Positions 8,513-19,284 of a stretch of 26,220 bases of DNA are shown here, in pieces (position 1 is the first letter of the stretch; the number at the start of each line of letters is the position of its first letter). The notes under the pieces are model-generated. The model did not search any database. It was not told the DNA's origin and worked only from the letters and a program-made list of their open reading frames with translations. Source of the DNA: Stephanodiscus triporus (lineage: Eukaryota; Bacillariophyta; Thalassiosirophyceae; Thalassiosirales; Thalassiosiraceae); NCBI GenBank assembly GCA_036939755.1, contig JALLAZ010000084.1, positions 1 to 26,220 on the forward strand, in the 5' to 3' direction. The position numbers were made by a program, and so were the translations under genes.

Positions 8513-11500
8513 ATGCGAATTGGGTAAGTTGACAAGAATAATAACACACTCGTCACCATGCGGACATAAATTCGTTACATCATAACGACGAAGTCAAGAG
8601 GCTATCGAGCAATTGCTTTTGTGTCAAAAGAGCTAGTGGGGCAATCCGGGTCAGTTTGTGTTACTTTCTATATGATATTTATATGTGAGCTTTGTTGTCG
8701 ACTAATGTTTTCCAATCTCACTTTCCTTCGCTTGACTCATTATTGATGTAGGCGTTGTCGGCTGCTATGTGGGGTCAGTTTGCGTTTCTTTCGTTTCGAC
8801 GATGCATGTAGTCATTTAATATGCTCCAATCTCACTTTCCTTTGCTCGATTCATTGTTGATGTAGGAGATCCCCCTTCAGTCAAGGGTGTGCCATTACTG
8901 CGCTTCTGCTGGGAACCGGTAATTGATCTATTTGGGTTGGTTGCGTCAACATTCTTTCAAGACCATGTGGATGCACCAATCGCCAAGTTCGATATCGCAG
9001 GGCATGCAACCTCTGTTATACTTGTGGACGAGCAGACTGCATCCAACAATAGTTCCTTTCTTAATATCGTTCTTGAAGTTGTGCTGGCATTACAGAGGCT
9101 TGTTGATAGCGAGATGGTCAGTTGCAATCGCTGTTATCGGGAGGTCATGATTGAGTTAAAACCTTTTTTCCGAGTAATAACATCGACATCCTTTTGCTTC
9201 GATATCGTCCGACCACAGGTTTTTGGCTCTGGAGATTTGTGTGCAACAGAATGGGAGTCTTTTGTGAGGGCATTTGATATTGGCATTTCACCTTGGCTTA
9301 TTCAACGAGGGAATGGATCTGCACTTGCACACAATATTCGCTTTGAGGCTATATCGATATGTTCTCGTCTTGGTGCATTTTTGGAGAAGTGCTGTTCCGA
9401 GTCAAAAAGCGGATTTCACCCGCTAGTTGACGATGATGCTCGGGAATATTTCCACCTGTTCTGTCTACGGAAAATTGCACCGTTGCTTCAGGTGGTGTAT
9501 TCTTTTGCAAACCCCATGTCATACACTGCCATAGTGGGGGATGATGCGACAAAACTTGCACTTGCTGTTATCAAATCTTGGCGTGCACCCAGTCTCCTTC
9601 CAATTGTGGCAGGAGACTGGGCGAGACGCGCTAGCAATGCCTTGGCAGAAGCCTTCCTTATTCCTAAATCGCAATCGCTGGACAATTGCCGATATATTGG
9701 AGGCTATCTTCTCCATCCTCTTGTGAGAATCGAGGCTCTCAAATCGCTGGTTGACGAAGAATCAATCGACATCGAGGACTCGGTCTCCGCGATCACACCT
9801 ATTTCGATGGTTTCAATGAGGAGTGGAAACAACCCTCCTCCTGTCTTGTCCCTCTTTACGCGTAAGTTAAGACATTCATGTCTCACAATTTTACCTTCGT
9901 CATATCTTGAAATAACGCATACGATGCCCATTTTCAGTTACAAGAAATTTGCGAGAGTTGCACTTAGTGTTGGTGAATTCCATCCTACTGCCTCGACTGG
10001 AAGAAACGCTATCTACAACGAAAATGACCCTAGATAGAAGTGATTGTCAACCGATTCATATAATTGTTAAAGTGCCAACAGCTGAGTGCTTTGACATAAT
10101 AGAAAAAGAATTTCTATTGCGTCGCTTTGCTGTTCAAATGCTGGGTATGCTGTTCCGAAGTCGAACTGGTGAGAGCGAGAGGCGACATCACTTTATTGAA
10201 CTGTTGCAATCTGTAGCAACATCAACACCATGTGATGTAAGAGATTGGGTTTGCCATAGGGAGAGAGAAAACAGCCCCCTTGCGGAAGGACCTATTTCAC
10301 CATCACAATTTTTGAGAGAAGAGTTCATCTCCCTTAGATTTGAGTGTATGCGCCAAATTGAACTATGTCTTGGTGCCTGCTTCACTTCACTCCCCCATAC
10401 ACACGGAAACGTCCCCGGAATTTTGAAGGCATTATGTGAGACAGCGCGCTTTTATTCGATCGATTGCCAAGAGGACACAGATGTTGCTGCTAGATTGCTT
10501 ATGACCCTGGCGTCCATATTACCAATTGCACGGCTGAGTTGCGCAAGAAATGGTCAGGGGATCCTAATGTCTCGACAATATGTAACTATCAGCATCCCAG
10601 CGGATATCTTATCTGTATTTTCAGTCGATGAATGGCTGCATGGCATCTGTCCCAGAAATATGGCCCTCGACGAAACTTTGCCGATAGTCTTCGAAGAAAA
10701 TGATTGCTATACTTCTGATAATGGAGACATTGCGCCCTTCGTTTATGTCAAACAGTACCATGCATGTGAAAAAGAAGACAGCCAGTTGTCTGAAAGCAAT
10801 GACAAGCAAATAAGAAGAAGGCATTCCCGTCGACACAGCAACCTTATCATGAATGGAAAACAAGGTACAATTGTCGACTTTGAACCTGTTGCTGCTGCAA
10901 TGAAGTTTGTTCTCTGTGCTGTGTCCAACAGTCTGTCTTCTTATCACGACGATGGGAGGAATCTCATCTTTGAGAGGACTATTTCTCCAACCAGCCTTGC
11001 AAGACTTCCGTCAATCCTTTGTACTATTTGTTATTCGGTCTTATCTCGATTTCTGTCGCACAGCATGGCATTTCCGGCGATGGACGATATGCTCTGGCTT
11101 AATATCAATGTTGATTCTCCACCTGAAAAATGTGACAGTGAATCAGAAAACGAACTTGTCTCAAGAAGTCAAGCAGTGTCCGACTTTGCTGGTGTGCTTG
11201 GCCATCTAATAGTATCTCACATTGGTGACGAAGAGAACAATACGCAATTAAGTAGAAAAACTACCGATGTTCTTGTGCAATTAAGCAAGTCGAAATTCCG
11301 AAAAGTTGTCCAGCATGCATGTTGTGGACTGATCTCAATCCTGTCTTCGTTACGTCACGACTTAGAGAAAAGGACACCGAAAGGCAGCAATTGTTATGAC
11401 ACAGAAATCTGTGCCATTTTGGAATCATTCGTGAACGGTATCATCCGTAAACTTCGAGAAGAATCCACAAGTTTAGTGTTGATCCCCCTGATTGATGGTA

Positions 11501-13665
11501 AGTATTGTTAGTGTGTCGCTTTCGCTGATTCTTGTGGCGGGGAATGTGCATGCTCCGCATCTTACTCAATGTACTTCGTTTTTTCGATCTGGACATTCAT
11601 AGCAATGAGGGAGGTTTTTATTTGCTCAGGGAGTGTCGTTGAATTCCCAGTGTCTTTACGCCGTAAAGCATTTCTTATGTTATTTCAACCTATCTGTGAA
11701 AAGTGGGAGGTGCAGGTTGTAGCCTTTCAATGCGCGGTTGCAATAATCAATACGATGACTCCAAGCGAGTTGAGCCTCATGTTGTTTTTTGCTATTGGCC
11801 CTCAAAAGCAGACCGAACACCTTCTTCAGGCCCAACGAACGCAACCATTGCTAATTGACCTCCTTCGCTACCGACTGATAAGTGCACGCTTACTGAAATC
11901 GAATGTTAGGTCCGAGGGAGGCTGCTATAAACCGTCAAAGGTGCACAGCAGACTGGCAGCGGAAGCTTCTTTGTTAGAGACGTTTCCTGTTGATTTGGAC
12001 AACATCGGTCGCCCAAAAAGTTCTGCCTGGAAGGTAGGGAATTCCATTCTGTCATTGCGCCTCGGGTCAAAAGATTCTCTATACCGTGGTTGGGTCGAGA
12101 TTGTGATTCGCTCCCCTTGTTCTCGCCTTAGACGCCTCTTCAAATGGAAAGACGAAGGTACCACAGAGCATCCTGTAGGCTTTCTACCGTTTGAGGAACT
12201 GCTTAGTGCGCAGGCAAAGGAGGAAGACATTCCAAACACGTCAGTGCAGCATACATTTCGTGAAAGTGATGAGAGCTTGAATGTTTTAGCTCGAGCGAAG
12301 CTTTCTATATCCCATTTTGATAATCTGATTGATGTCACCACCAACATCTCCTCCCGGAATTCGGCTGATGGCGCATTGTTGCAAAACCAAAGTGGCAATA
12401 TAGATGCCGAAACAGAGCCAGATAAGTCAAAAGCTTTGCTTTGCTTGACTCCGTTGCCGCACAATTCAACATCTGTGTTTAGAGAAGTCAGGAATAATGT
12501 CCAAAAAATAATCACGGCAAAGACAAGCTTGGGAGACTCGATAACGCGATCCCGTTCGGATGGAAACTTGATAATTCGGTCCCGTTCTGAACCAGAATCT
12601 TACCATGAAAAAAAAGGATGTGTTTATGCATGGTTGAGAAAAGCTACTTGTCAAGAGGATGTCAACATTGGCTTGATCCATGAGCTAGAGGTCCTTGGGT
12701 TCTCCAAATTAGCACTTGGAGTTCCTGACACTCTGATCACATATGCCTCTCACCCAGATCTGTTTGTGCATGAAAAGTTCAAGCCCTATGCCGTTGAGAA
12801 CCTCAACTTCGGTCGTGCAATATCCATACTAGATCGAGTCACTCCATTTCAGACCCATCGAGTAGGTCTGCTGTATGGTGGTCCATTTAGCATGAAGAAA
12901 AACATGCGCAATCCTACAGGCGATTCTACCAATCACAATGGCGGTGATGATTTTCTTATGTCAACCCAGGCATCTACCGACTTCTGGGAGTTTGCCAAGG
13001 AGTTGGGCGAGCTTGTTCCGGTGCGACATTGTCGATACTTTTCTGGGGGCCTGTAAGTTACGATTTTTTTGTTTTTTTCGCGTTGTGTTTTTCTTAGCGA
13101 TTGTTCTAAAAGACTCAAATACAGGGACACTTCGGAAAGTTTATCTGATGGCTCGTTTGCATATGTTTGGTTTGGTTGTCAAGGTGGAAGTTGTGAATAT
13201 AATGAACCCATTCTGGTTGATTCAATGGTCTTTTTCCACACTGTCACCTTAATGCCAGATCGCTTGACCAATAGAAAAAGACATGTAGGCAACGATGTTG
13301 TACACATAGTTTATGGGTTAGACATAGACACATTGGATGTTGATCATGAGCGAATGGCAATCAGTGGACACTTTGGCTTCATAACTATTTATGTCATTTC
13401 TCTGGTCCATGTGCCGCTCTACAAGGTATCTGTCCATCTGAAGCCGGGTTTGGATGAACGCATCTGCTCAGCCCTGGACCATCTCGTGGGAAGTTGGCTT
13501 ATTTCTAAGATAGTTGGGGCTCACTTTGTTCGAAACCTCGCCATGCAATCTGATGTAATATGCCAATCTATGATTGAGGATAAACTCGGACTTGCGCTTA
13601 ACATAGAAGATCGTGATGGAAGAATAAGAGACACGGAGCGCCATCTTGCTGAGAAGATGGCATAG
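8513..13665 (+). CDS. TSC2-like: Tuberin (TSC2)-like Rap/Ran-GAP domain protein
   Basis: Exons are 8752-8773, 8866-9861, 9938-11497, 11630-13052 and 13125-13665. A more tentative start adds 8513-8523 and 8601-8649, giving 1533 residues (human tuberin: about 1800). All phases agree. The N-terminal two thirds are helical and repeat-like, as in tuberin's HEAT-type scaffold. The C-terminal GAP domain (about 1276-1500) contains AISILDRV, THRVGLLYGG, YFSGGLD, DGSFAYVW, VFFHTVTLMP and KRHVGNDVVHIVYG. The Asn of HVGND, coded at 13291, matches the catalytic asparagine thumb. The tail continues FVRNLAMQSDVICQ, which fits tuberin better than RalGAP-alpha. Tuberin with TSC1 stimulates GTP hydrolysis by Rheb and so restrains TORC1. 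Basic Ser motifs (RRRHSRRHS near 10812; RSRS twice near 12550-12590) could be kinase sites. Exons before 8752 are uncertain; an ATG at 8767 is another possible start. Confidence 0.8.
8650..8751 (+). repeat. Intron copy A of a duplicated intron pair
   Basis: This is a 102-bp intron starting GTCAGTTTG and ending GATGTAG. It shares its first 15 or so bases and its last roughly 40 bases (CCAATCTCACTTTCC through TTGATGTAG) with the intron at 8774-8865; the middle parts differ. The preceding exon frame is open back to a stop at 8542-8544. Confidence 0.75.
8752..8773 (+). other. 22-nt microexon of the TSC2-like gene
   Basis: The exon encodes ALSAAMW plus one base. It is flanked by a TAG acceptor and a GTCAGT donor. 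Reading frames on both sides agree only if it is included; joining 8649 directly to 8866 would shift the frame. It contains an ATG at 8767. Confidence 0.65.
8774..8865 (+). repeat. Intron copy B of the duplicated intron pair
   Basis: This is a 92-bp intron starting GTCAGTTTG and ending GATGTAG, closely related to copy A at both ends. The donor GTCAGT is unusual for this window, where most donors are GTAAGT or GTGAGT, which supports common origin of the two. Confidence 0.75.
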
Positions 13666-14048
13666 TGATGGTCACTCGCTGTGATGCGTTGGACGATGAA
13701 CGTCAACACTAATATGTAGGCAACATTACAACCATGCACGGGTTCCCTCAAGTTAACGTTGCATTTTACAAGCCTACCAAATTTTCAATCCGTATCAATG
13801 CATTACTTGAAACCCGAACCTATTGTTCTACACTCTTACCAACGACTACGTGAAAAAAAGTAGTATCTAATATTAGTCTTTGGACGTAGATACTGCTACA
13901 CGATTGCACACTCTAGGTACTCCTAAACCTTAATGAAGGTTAAAAAGTCCCGCCCCTGATGTGAACAAGCAGCGCCATGTGGAAGACAGTCAATGATGAG
14001 AGTCGCCATAAAATAAAAAATTAAGGTAAATGTTAGTACATGTAATGA
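13666..14048. other. Convergent 3' intergenic region
   Basis: This 383-bp gap separates the stop codons of the TSC2-like gene (+) and the pyrophosphatase gene (-), so it should contain both 3' ends. It is A/T-rich with an A-run at 13852-13859. I see no gene, tRNA or repeat in it. Confidence 0.6.
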
Positions 14049-17000
14049 TCAACAACTCTTACCGCCCCTGCATGCATAAAAGGTGTCAGCGAAGACTGTC
14101 GGATGGAACAAAGATGACAATGAGATTCTTTCGAGAGACATGTAGTTTTTCTCAGCACAAAAGATCATAATGCTCACCCAAAGATAAAACAGCCATCAAC
14201 TTCATCACAATATTGAGGGCTGGACCTGACGTATCCTTGAACGGATCACCAACGGTATCTCCCACAACAGCAGCCTTGTGAATATCAGATCCTTTTCCTT
14301 TCAAATCCGAGTCTGGGGTGGCTTTCTCAATATACTTCTTGGCATTATCCCAAGCACCGCCAGAGTTAGACATGGATATCGCAAGTTGGACTGAAGCGAC
14401 AAGGGAGCCGACAAGAAGACCAGATACAGCATAAACGCCAAAGAAAATTCCAGTCAAAAGGGGTGTGAAGATAACCAAAGCTCCAGGGGGGATCATTTCC
14501 TTCAAAGAGGCTTGCGTAGAGATGGCAATACAGGCATCATAGTCAGGACGCTCAGTTGGGTTCGCATCCAAAAGGTGAGGTTTTTCATCAAATTGGCGTT
14601 GGACCTCCAACACCATCTGCATAGCAGCAACGCCAACAGATTTCATAGTCATTGCGGCGAATGCAAAGGGAATCATTCCACCAATGATGAGGAAGGCGAA
14701 AGTAATAGGCTGGAGCATGTTCACACCACTGGTAAAGAGGAAAGTGTCGGATGGTGAGATTTTTCATAGACAATAATCGAAATTGATAATATTTGGAGAG
14801 TGTGCTCTTACTTCAAAAAAAGGTCATCATTGGATGCATGACGGATGCGGGTGACGAAGGCTCCAAAAAGGGCGAGAGATACAAGTGCAGCGGATCCAAT
14901 TGCGAATCCTTTTCCAATCGCAGCAGTTGTATTACCTGCAGAATCAAGGGCATCAGTCTTCTCACGGACATAAGGCTCAAGCTCAGCCATCTCGGCAATG
15001 CCTGCGGATATATTGGACGGGATACGTGAGCTCTGACAATTAGGATAACATGAAGTAGACCAAAAATCATACTTACCACCAGCATTATCACACACAGGGC
15101 CGTAAACATCAATTGTAAGCCCAGTTGCAAGGTTAGACAAGAATCCAATAGCAGCGAGTGACGTGCCATACATGTCCGCAATGGCAAAGGATCCGTAGAT
15201 GACAAGTGCCAACACCAACACGGGAATGATAGCACTCTTGTAGCCGAGAGCAATGCCGTAAATCATGTTCGTGGCAGCGCCAGTCTTGCAACTATCGGCA
15301 AGCTCTCGCACGGGCTTGTAGGAGTGTGAGGTGTAGTACTCGGTAATAAGACCGATGATCAAACCTCCAACGGCTCCCATGATGACGCACACAAAGGCTT
15401 CCCAGGGGTGAATAGTAAGAACTACGACCCCGACGGTAGCACGAAGCTGGAATTCGCCAGGGAGGAATGTTTCCGCGGCTAGGTATACAGCAGGGATCAT
15501 GAGGAGGGTGGTACTGATGAGTTGGATTTTAAGAGCCTTTTCCACATCTTTTTCTGACCTGACGGGTTTTATGTCAGTAGCAATAAAGGAACAGATCAAG
15601 CAGACGAAGATGCCCACGGCGGAGACGGCAACGGGAAAGACCATGGCATCCCATCCTCCTGTCAAGCCGATGGAAGATCCGAGAACGAGCGCTGCACAGG
15701 TAGATTCGGCAAAGGACCCAAAGAGATCCGATCCCATACCAGCAACGTCGCCCACGTTGTCTCCAACGTTATCAGCAATTGTGGCGGGGTTGCGAGGATC
15801 GTCCTCGGGGATTCCGTGCACAACCTAACATGTGGGCGTCACAGTGAGGTCATTTGAGAAGAGGAAGAAGAGTCGAGGAAAAAATACGACACTTCAAGAT
15901 TCGTCGAAAATCTTACCTTTCCGACAAGATCAGCACCGACATCGGCAGCCTTGGTGTAGATGCCTCCACCGACACGGCCAAACATGGCAATGGACGATCC
16001 CCCAAGTCCAAATCCAGTCAAGCACTCAGTGAGGTAAATCCAATCTTCGGGATCCGGGTAATGAATGCGGAAAGCCAGGAGGGAGATGTAAAGCATAAAG
16101 ATTCCAAGGCCACAGAGGGCGAATCCCATGACAGCACCGGCTCTGTTGGACGAGGCAAAGTCAAAGCAATACAAAGAATATTTGTGAGAAAAGAGTTGGA
16201 AAGAAGTTTAATGATAAATCCAAAGGTAAATAACTTTACTCACCGGAAGGCGGTATTGAAGCACTGAGTCCAGCCCGATTTTTGGGCGCTGACGGTGGTC
16301 CTGACGTTGGAGTAGACGGCTACCTTCATACCGAGGTAACCAGAGACTATTTTCAAGACAGCAAGACAGTAAATGTGTGAGCGAAGGATGTCAGGGGTGA
16401 ACTCGAACTCGCAAAGAGCAAGAACAGCACTCACGGATGGAAGTGCCAGCTCCCAAAATAAAGGAGAGAGTCGTGAATAACCCACGTGCGAAGTCCCATT
16501 GGGTACCCCACGATACCAAGACAAAAATGACGGCACTGAAGAAGAGACAGAACCATGCACAAACTTTGTACTCGGCACGCAAGAAGGATTCGGCACCCTC
16601 GTAAATGGCGGTGTAAATTTCGTTAAGACGGCGAGTCGTGGCCTCGTCGTTCGAACCGTTCACGAGGCCGGTCGAGTCCGATATGCCCTCGGAACGGACG
16701 GGAATGCGTGCGATGATGAGGAATTGGACGAGAGCCCATAGCATAGCCAGGATGGCAGCCGAGAAGATGACGGCTGTGGCATTTGTCTGCAAACGATTGG
16801 AGAAGGGTAAGAAGCGAGTGGATTGTCAGTGAGTTTAAGAGTGTATGGTTTAGATGAAATAGCAATCGGCAATCCCCCTCCGATGCCACATGCCACCCAA
16901 GACAATAAAATACGCCTGAGTCTAAGCCAAAATCGATGACCCTTCTCATGCACGGCGTTTTTCGCAGACTCTATCCTTGACGGCCGCCACCCACGTCCAT

Positions 17001-18022
17001 CTCGCCATCTCACCATGATGGCGGCACTGGAATTCTTCTGGATCCTTTTGATTAGTGACCAATGATCAAGGGCTACTACTATTTTTTAGAGTAGGTGTCA
17101 GTGGTATTGTGTCAGATGCGTTGGGTTGAAGAAAGGATATGTGTACCGATTGGTACCATACGATACACGATAACGCATTGTGTGTCAATGACAGGTCGAA
17201 ATTTCTGCATGTTGTGTGGCCAAAAAAAACTGTGCGTGCAAAAAAAGATTCACGACCTGGCCGTCGTTTCTGAAAAAAGAAAAAAAAAGGTGCCCACGCA
17301 GTCGATAAGACGAACGGGTACGATAAGTACGATATATGGTACCCCATGGCAGAAGAAGTTGTGATAACGACGAACACAGAACAACAGGAACAACGAAATG
17401 AATACAATACCATATATTGTCTCGTCCCTGTATATTCTTCTCTCGCCCTAAACAAAATCGAGGCTTTCTTTCACTCTCGTGCTGCCAATCCCTGATTGGG
17501 TACAAATCATCACGAAAAAGTCCCCGATATTTGTAGTAATCCTGCCAAAGACAATAGCCACGCACTCCACCTATCCAAGTGCCACAAATATTGCTTCACT
17601 TTAAAAAATACATCGTGATATTCTTCTCCAACGAATGACCGTTTCACCCATCCAAATCCACCGAATTAATTAAGGAAGACCCCGACAAAAAAATACCATG
17701 GCTTCGGAGTTGATACTTCCATTCATATTTCGCATCCCACACTTACAATCTTGATATTGACGTTCTCCAACGGAATCGCAATGCCCATCGTAGCCAAGAT
17801 CAAGAAGGCCACTATGCCGAGGACGCACGCCTTTCGCTTGCACAAAACGCCAAGACGCAAGGCCTTCAATCTTTGCCATCCCGTCTTCTCGCCGCAGGAT
17901 CCACCTGGAGTTCCATCATCGCCAAATTGAGGGTTGAAGTTTCGAGAGGAAAATGATCCGCGTGATCGTAGCTCTCCACCTCCTCCCGCCGCTGCTGTGG
18001 TTTCGTCTCTCGCTGTGAACAT
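14049..18022 (-). CDS. K+-type H+-translocating inorganic pyrophosphatase (V-PPase)
   Basis: The enzyme hydrolyses pyrophosphate and pumps protons across the vacuolar or other endomembrane. Exons on the minus strand are 18022-17747, 16786-16435, 16346-16244, 16142-15917, 15824-15077, 15001-14812, 14728-14178 and 14095-14049. All are joined by GT-AG introns with matching phases, giving 830 residues. Hallmarks are [52 protein letters not shown] (about 337-345), [19 protein letters not shown] and [17 protein letters not shown]. Ala after GNTT (about 595) is typical of K+-dependent enzymes; K+-independent ones have Lys there. In the DX7KXE substrate motif the usual Glu is Val (residue 321). The first exon adds 92 residues with a hydrophobic segment; it is inferred from its GTAAGT donor and matching phase. 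Without it about 739 residues remain, close to family length. The short last exon restores SLVFA, as expected. Confidence 0.92.
16787..17746 (-). other. Long first intron of the pyrophosphatase gene (960 bp, inferred)
   Basis: If the N-terminal exon is correct, this intron is about ten times longer than the others in the window. It begins GTAAGT and ends TTTGCAG on the coding strand. It contains A-runs near 17220-17290 and several TACGATA-like words (17159-17166, 17319-17335). No other gene is supported inside it; open frames on both strands lack family motifs. Alternatively it holds the true promoter and a shorter first exon. Confidence 0.5.
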
Positions 18023-18448
18023 GTTTTGCTATTCAGTATGCCGTATGCCGTCGTTTTCTCGTCCTTATTTGTCTAGCACAAACGCCGTAGCCAAGGCAGA
18101 TAGATACTTTGATTGCTGCGCTCAATTGGTGAGTTTGCGTCGACGAATCTTCTGTAATATGGTTGTCTGTTGAAGGTTTCGAAGTAGGTATCGTTGAGGC
18201 GGCGCGGCGGATCGCTACATTCTTTTTGTTCTTTGTGCGAGAGCAGAGCGAGAGCGTCGAAAGTCGAAACTCCAACGTATTTTTCAGTCACGAACGCAGA
18301 GCAGAGTCCCGCATTGTACGGGAGAATGACAGACAGGCCGCCCCCACCTAGCTAAGAGTATTATTTTTATGGTACTTTTCTAAGTACATACGATACCTCA
18401 ACGTCTGCTCTGTTACAACGTCCATGAAATTGCACTCGCAAGTTCTAA
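18023..18448. promoter_or_regulatory. Upstream region of the pyrophosphatase gene
   Basis: This stretch lies before the proposed first exon and should include its promoter. No TATA box is obvious. A TACGATA word lies at 18389-18395. Short open frames are present on both strands, but none has support. The left edge of the retroelement remnant begins at about 18449. Confidence 0.4.
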
Positions 18449-19284
18449 GTTGAGGGGAATTGCGCATACAGCGACAATAAATTCTCTTGTTGGACTGCTG
18501 GATGCATCTACAAAATTTCGTGTAATGTTCCGGATTGTAATTGCTTCTATATTGGTAAATCGCAACAATATGTAAAAACGCGTGTGCAAGAACACATCGG
18601 TGAGGTTACTAAACTTTACAATAATATTGTATTGAAAACTAACTGCACTGCATCAAGATCCACTGCCCCCTCTGCCCCTTCATCAGGTTCATCCACCTGC
18701 TCGTCAATATGCTCCAAAAGTTTACTCTCACTCGAGATGCAATCTTTAAGCGAGACGAGTTATGAAGACCCATGCCTTTCTCAACTAACCCAGGGGTTAT
18801 GTGTCCTAACCAACATCACACCACCCGACTCACTCATTGGCCTCACAATTTTGAGTTCATCTACAGACGTATCAGCCATGGCTTTGCCTGACAAAATACT
18901 ACCTACCATTGTTCCGTACCATCGATTCAATTCTTCCACCGAAACCCAGCAAGTAAATTGTTCTGCGCTTGCTCAACACCTCTTCGCTCATGTCAAGGAT
19001 CTTTGATTCAAAACTAAAGCAGAGGTTGCTGAATGGTGTCGCACCAATGCATCCGTCATAATTATTTGGCACTCATCCCCACCCTGAGCCTCGTTAAAAC
19101 AGCGGGGCAAAAATCATGTTGTTTATGTGTGCACAAACGACTAATCATCTGTCAGAACGTCACCGGTAATGGAAGGAATAAAATCTTGAACTTGAAAAGT
19201 GAAATGCACGGAGTATGTTACTGCAAGACGAGGTTCCTACATTTCAAACGATCCGGTAAGGACGGGCTCTGATGAGGCCGTTAA
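18449..19284 (+). pseudogene. Decayed GIY-YIG endonuclease end of a Penelope-like retroelement
   Basis: One frame from 18449 reads SCWTAGCIYKISC, then CNCFYIGKSQQ and TRVQEHIGEV, which matches the GIY-YIG fold with the extra Cys pair found in endonuclease-bearing Penelope-like elements. That frame runs through a Ser/Thr-rich stretch with HLFAH and stops at 19004-19006. A later frame (19033-19272) has CCLCVHKRLIIC and a Cys-rich CYCKTRFLHF, similar to the conserved C-terminal part of such elements, and a third frame holds SDEAVN. At least two frame breaks are present. No reverse transcriptase is seen upstream, so this is a 5'-truncated, dead copy. The family call rests on motifs I recognise, not on a search. 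Confidence 0.6.

Noticed and set aside
8164..8865. Chromatin gene and TSC2-like gene as one continuous gene through a donor at 8164
   Set aside because: Splicing from 8164 to nearby acceptors meets stops, and the protein families on the two sides are unrelated.
16623..17016. Minus-strand frames just upstream of the pyrophosphatase exons, considered as its first exon
   Set aside because: They have no hydrophobic N-terminus and no donor in the right phase; the exon ending at 17747 fits better.
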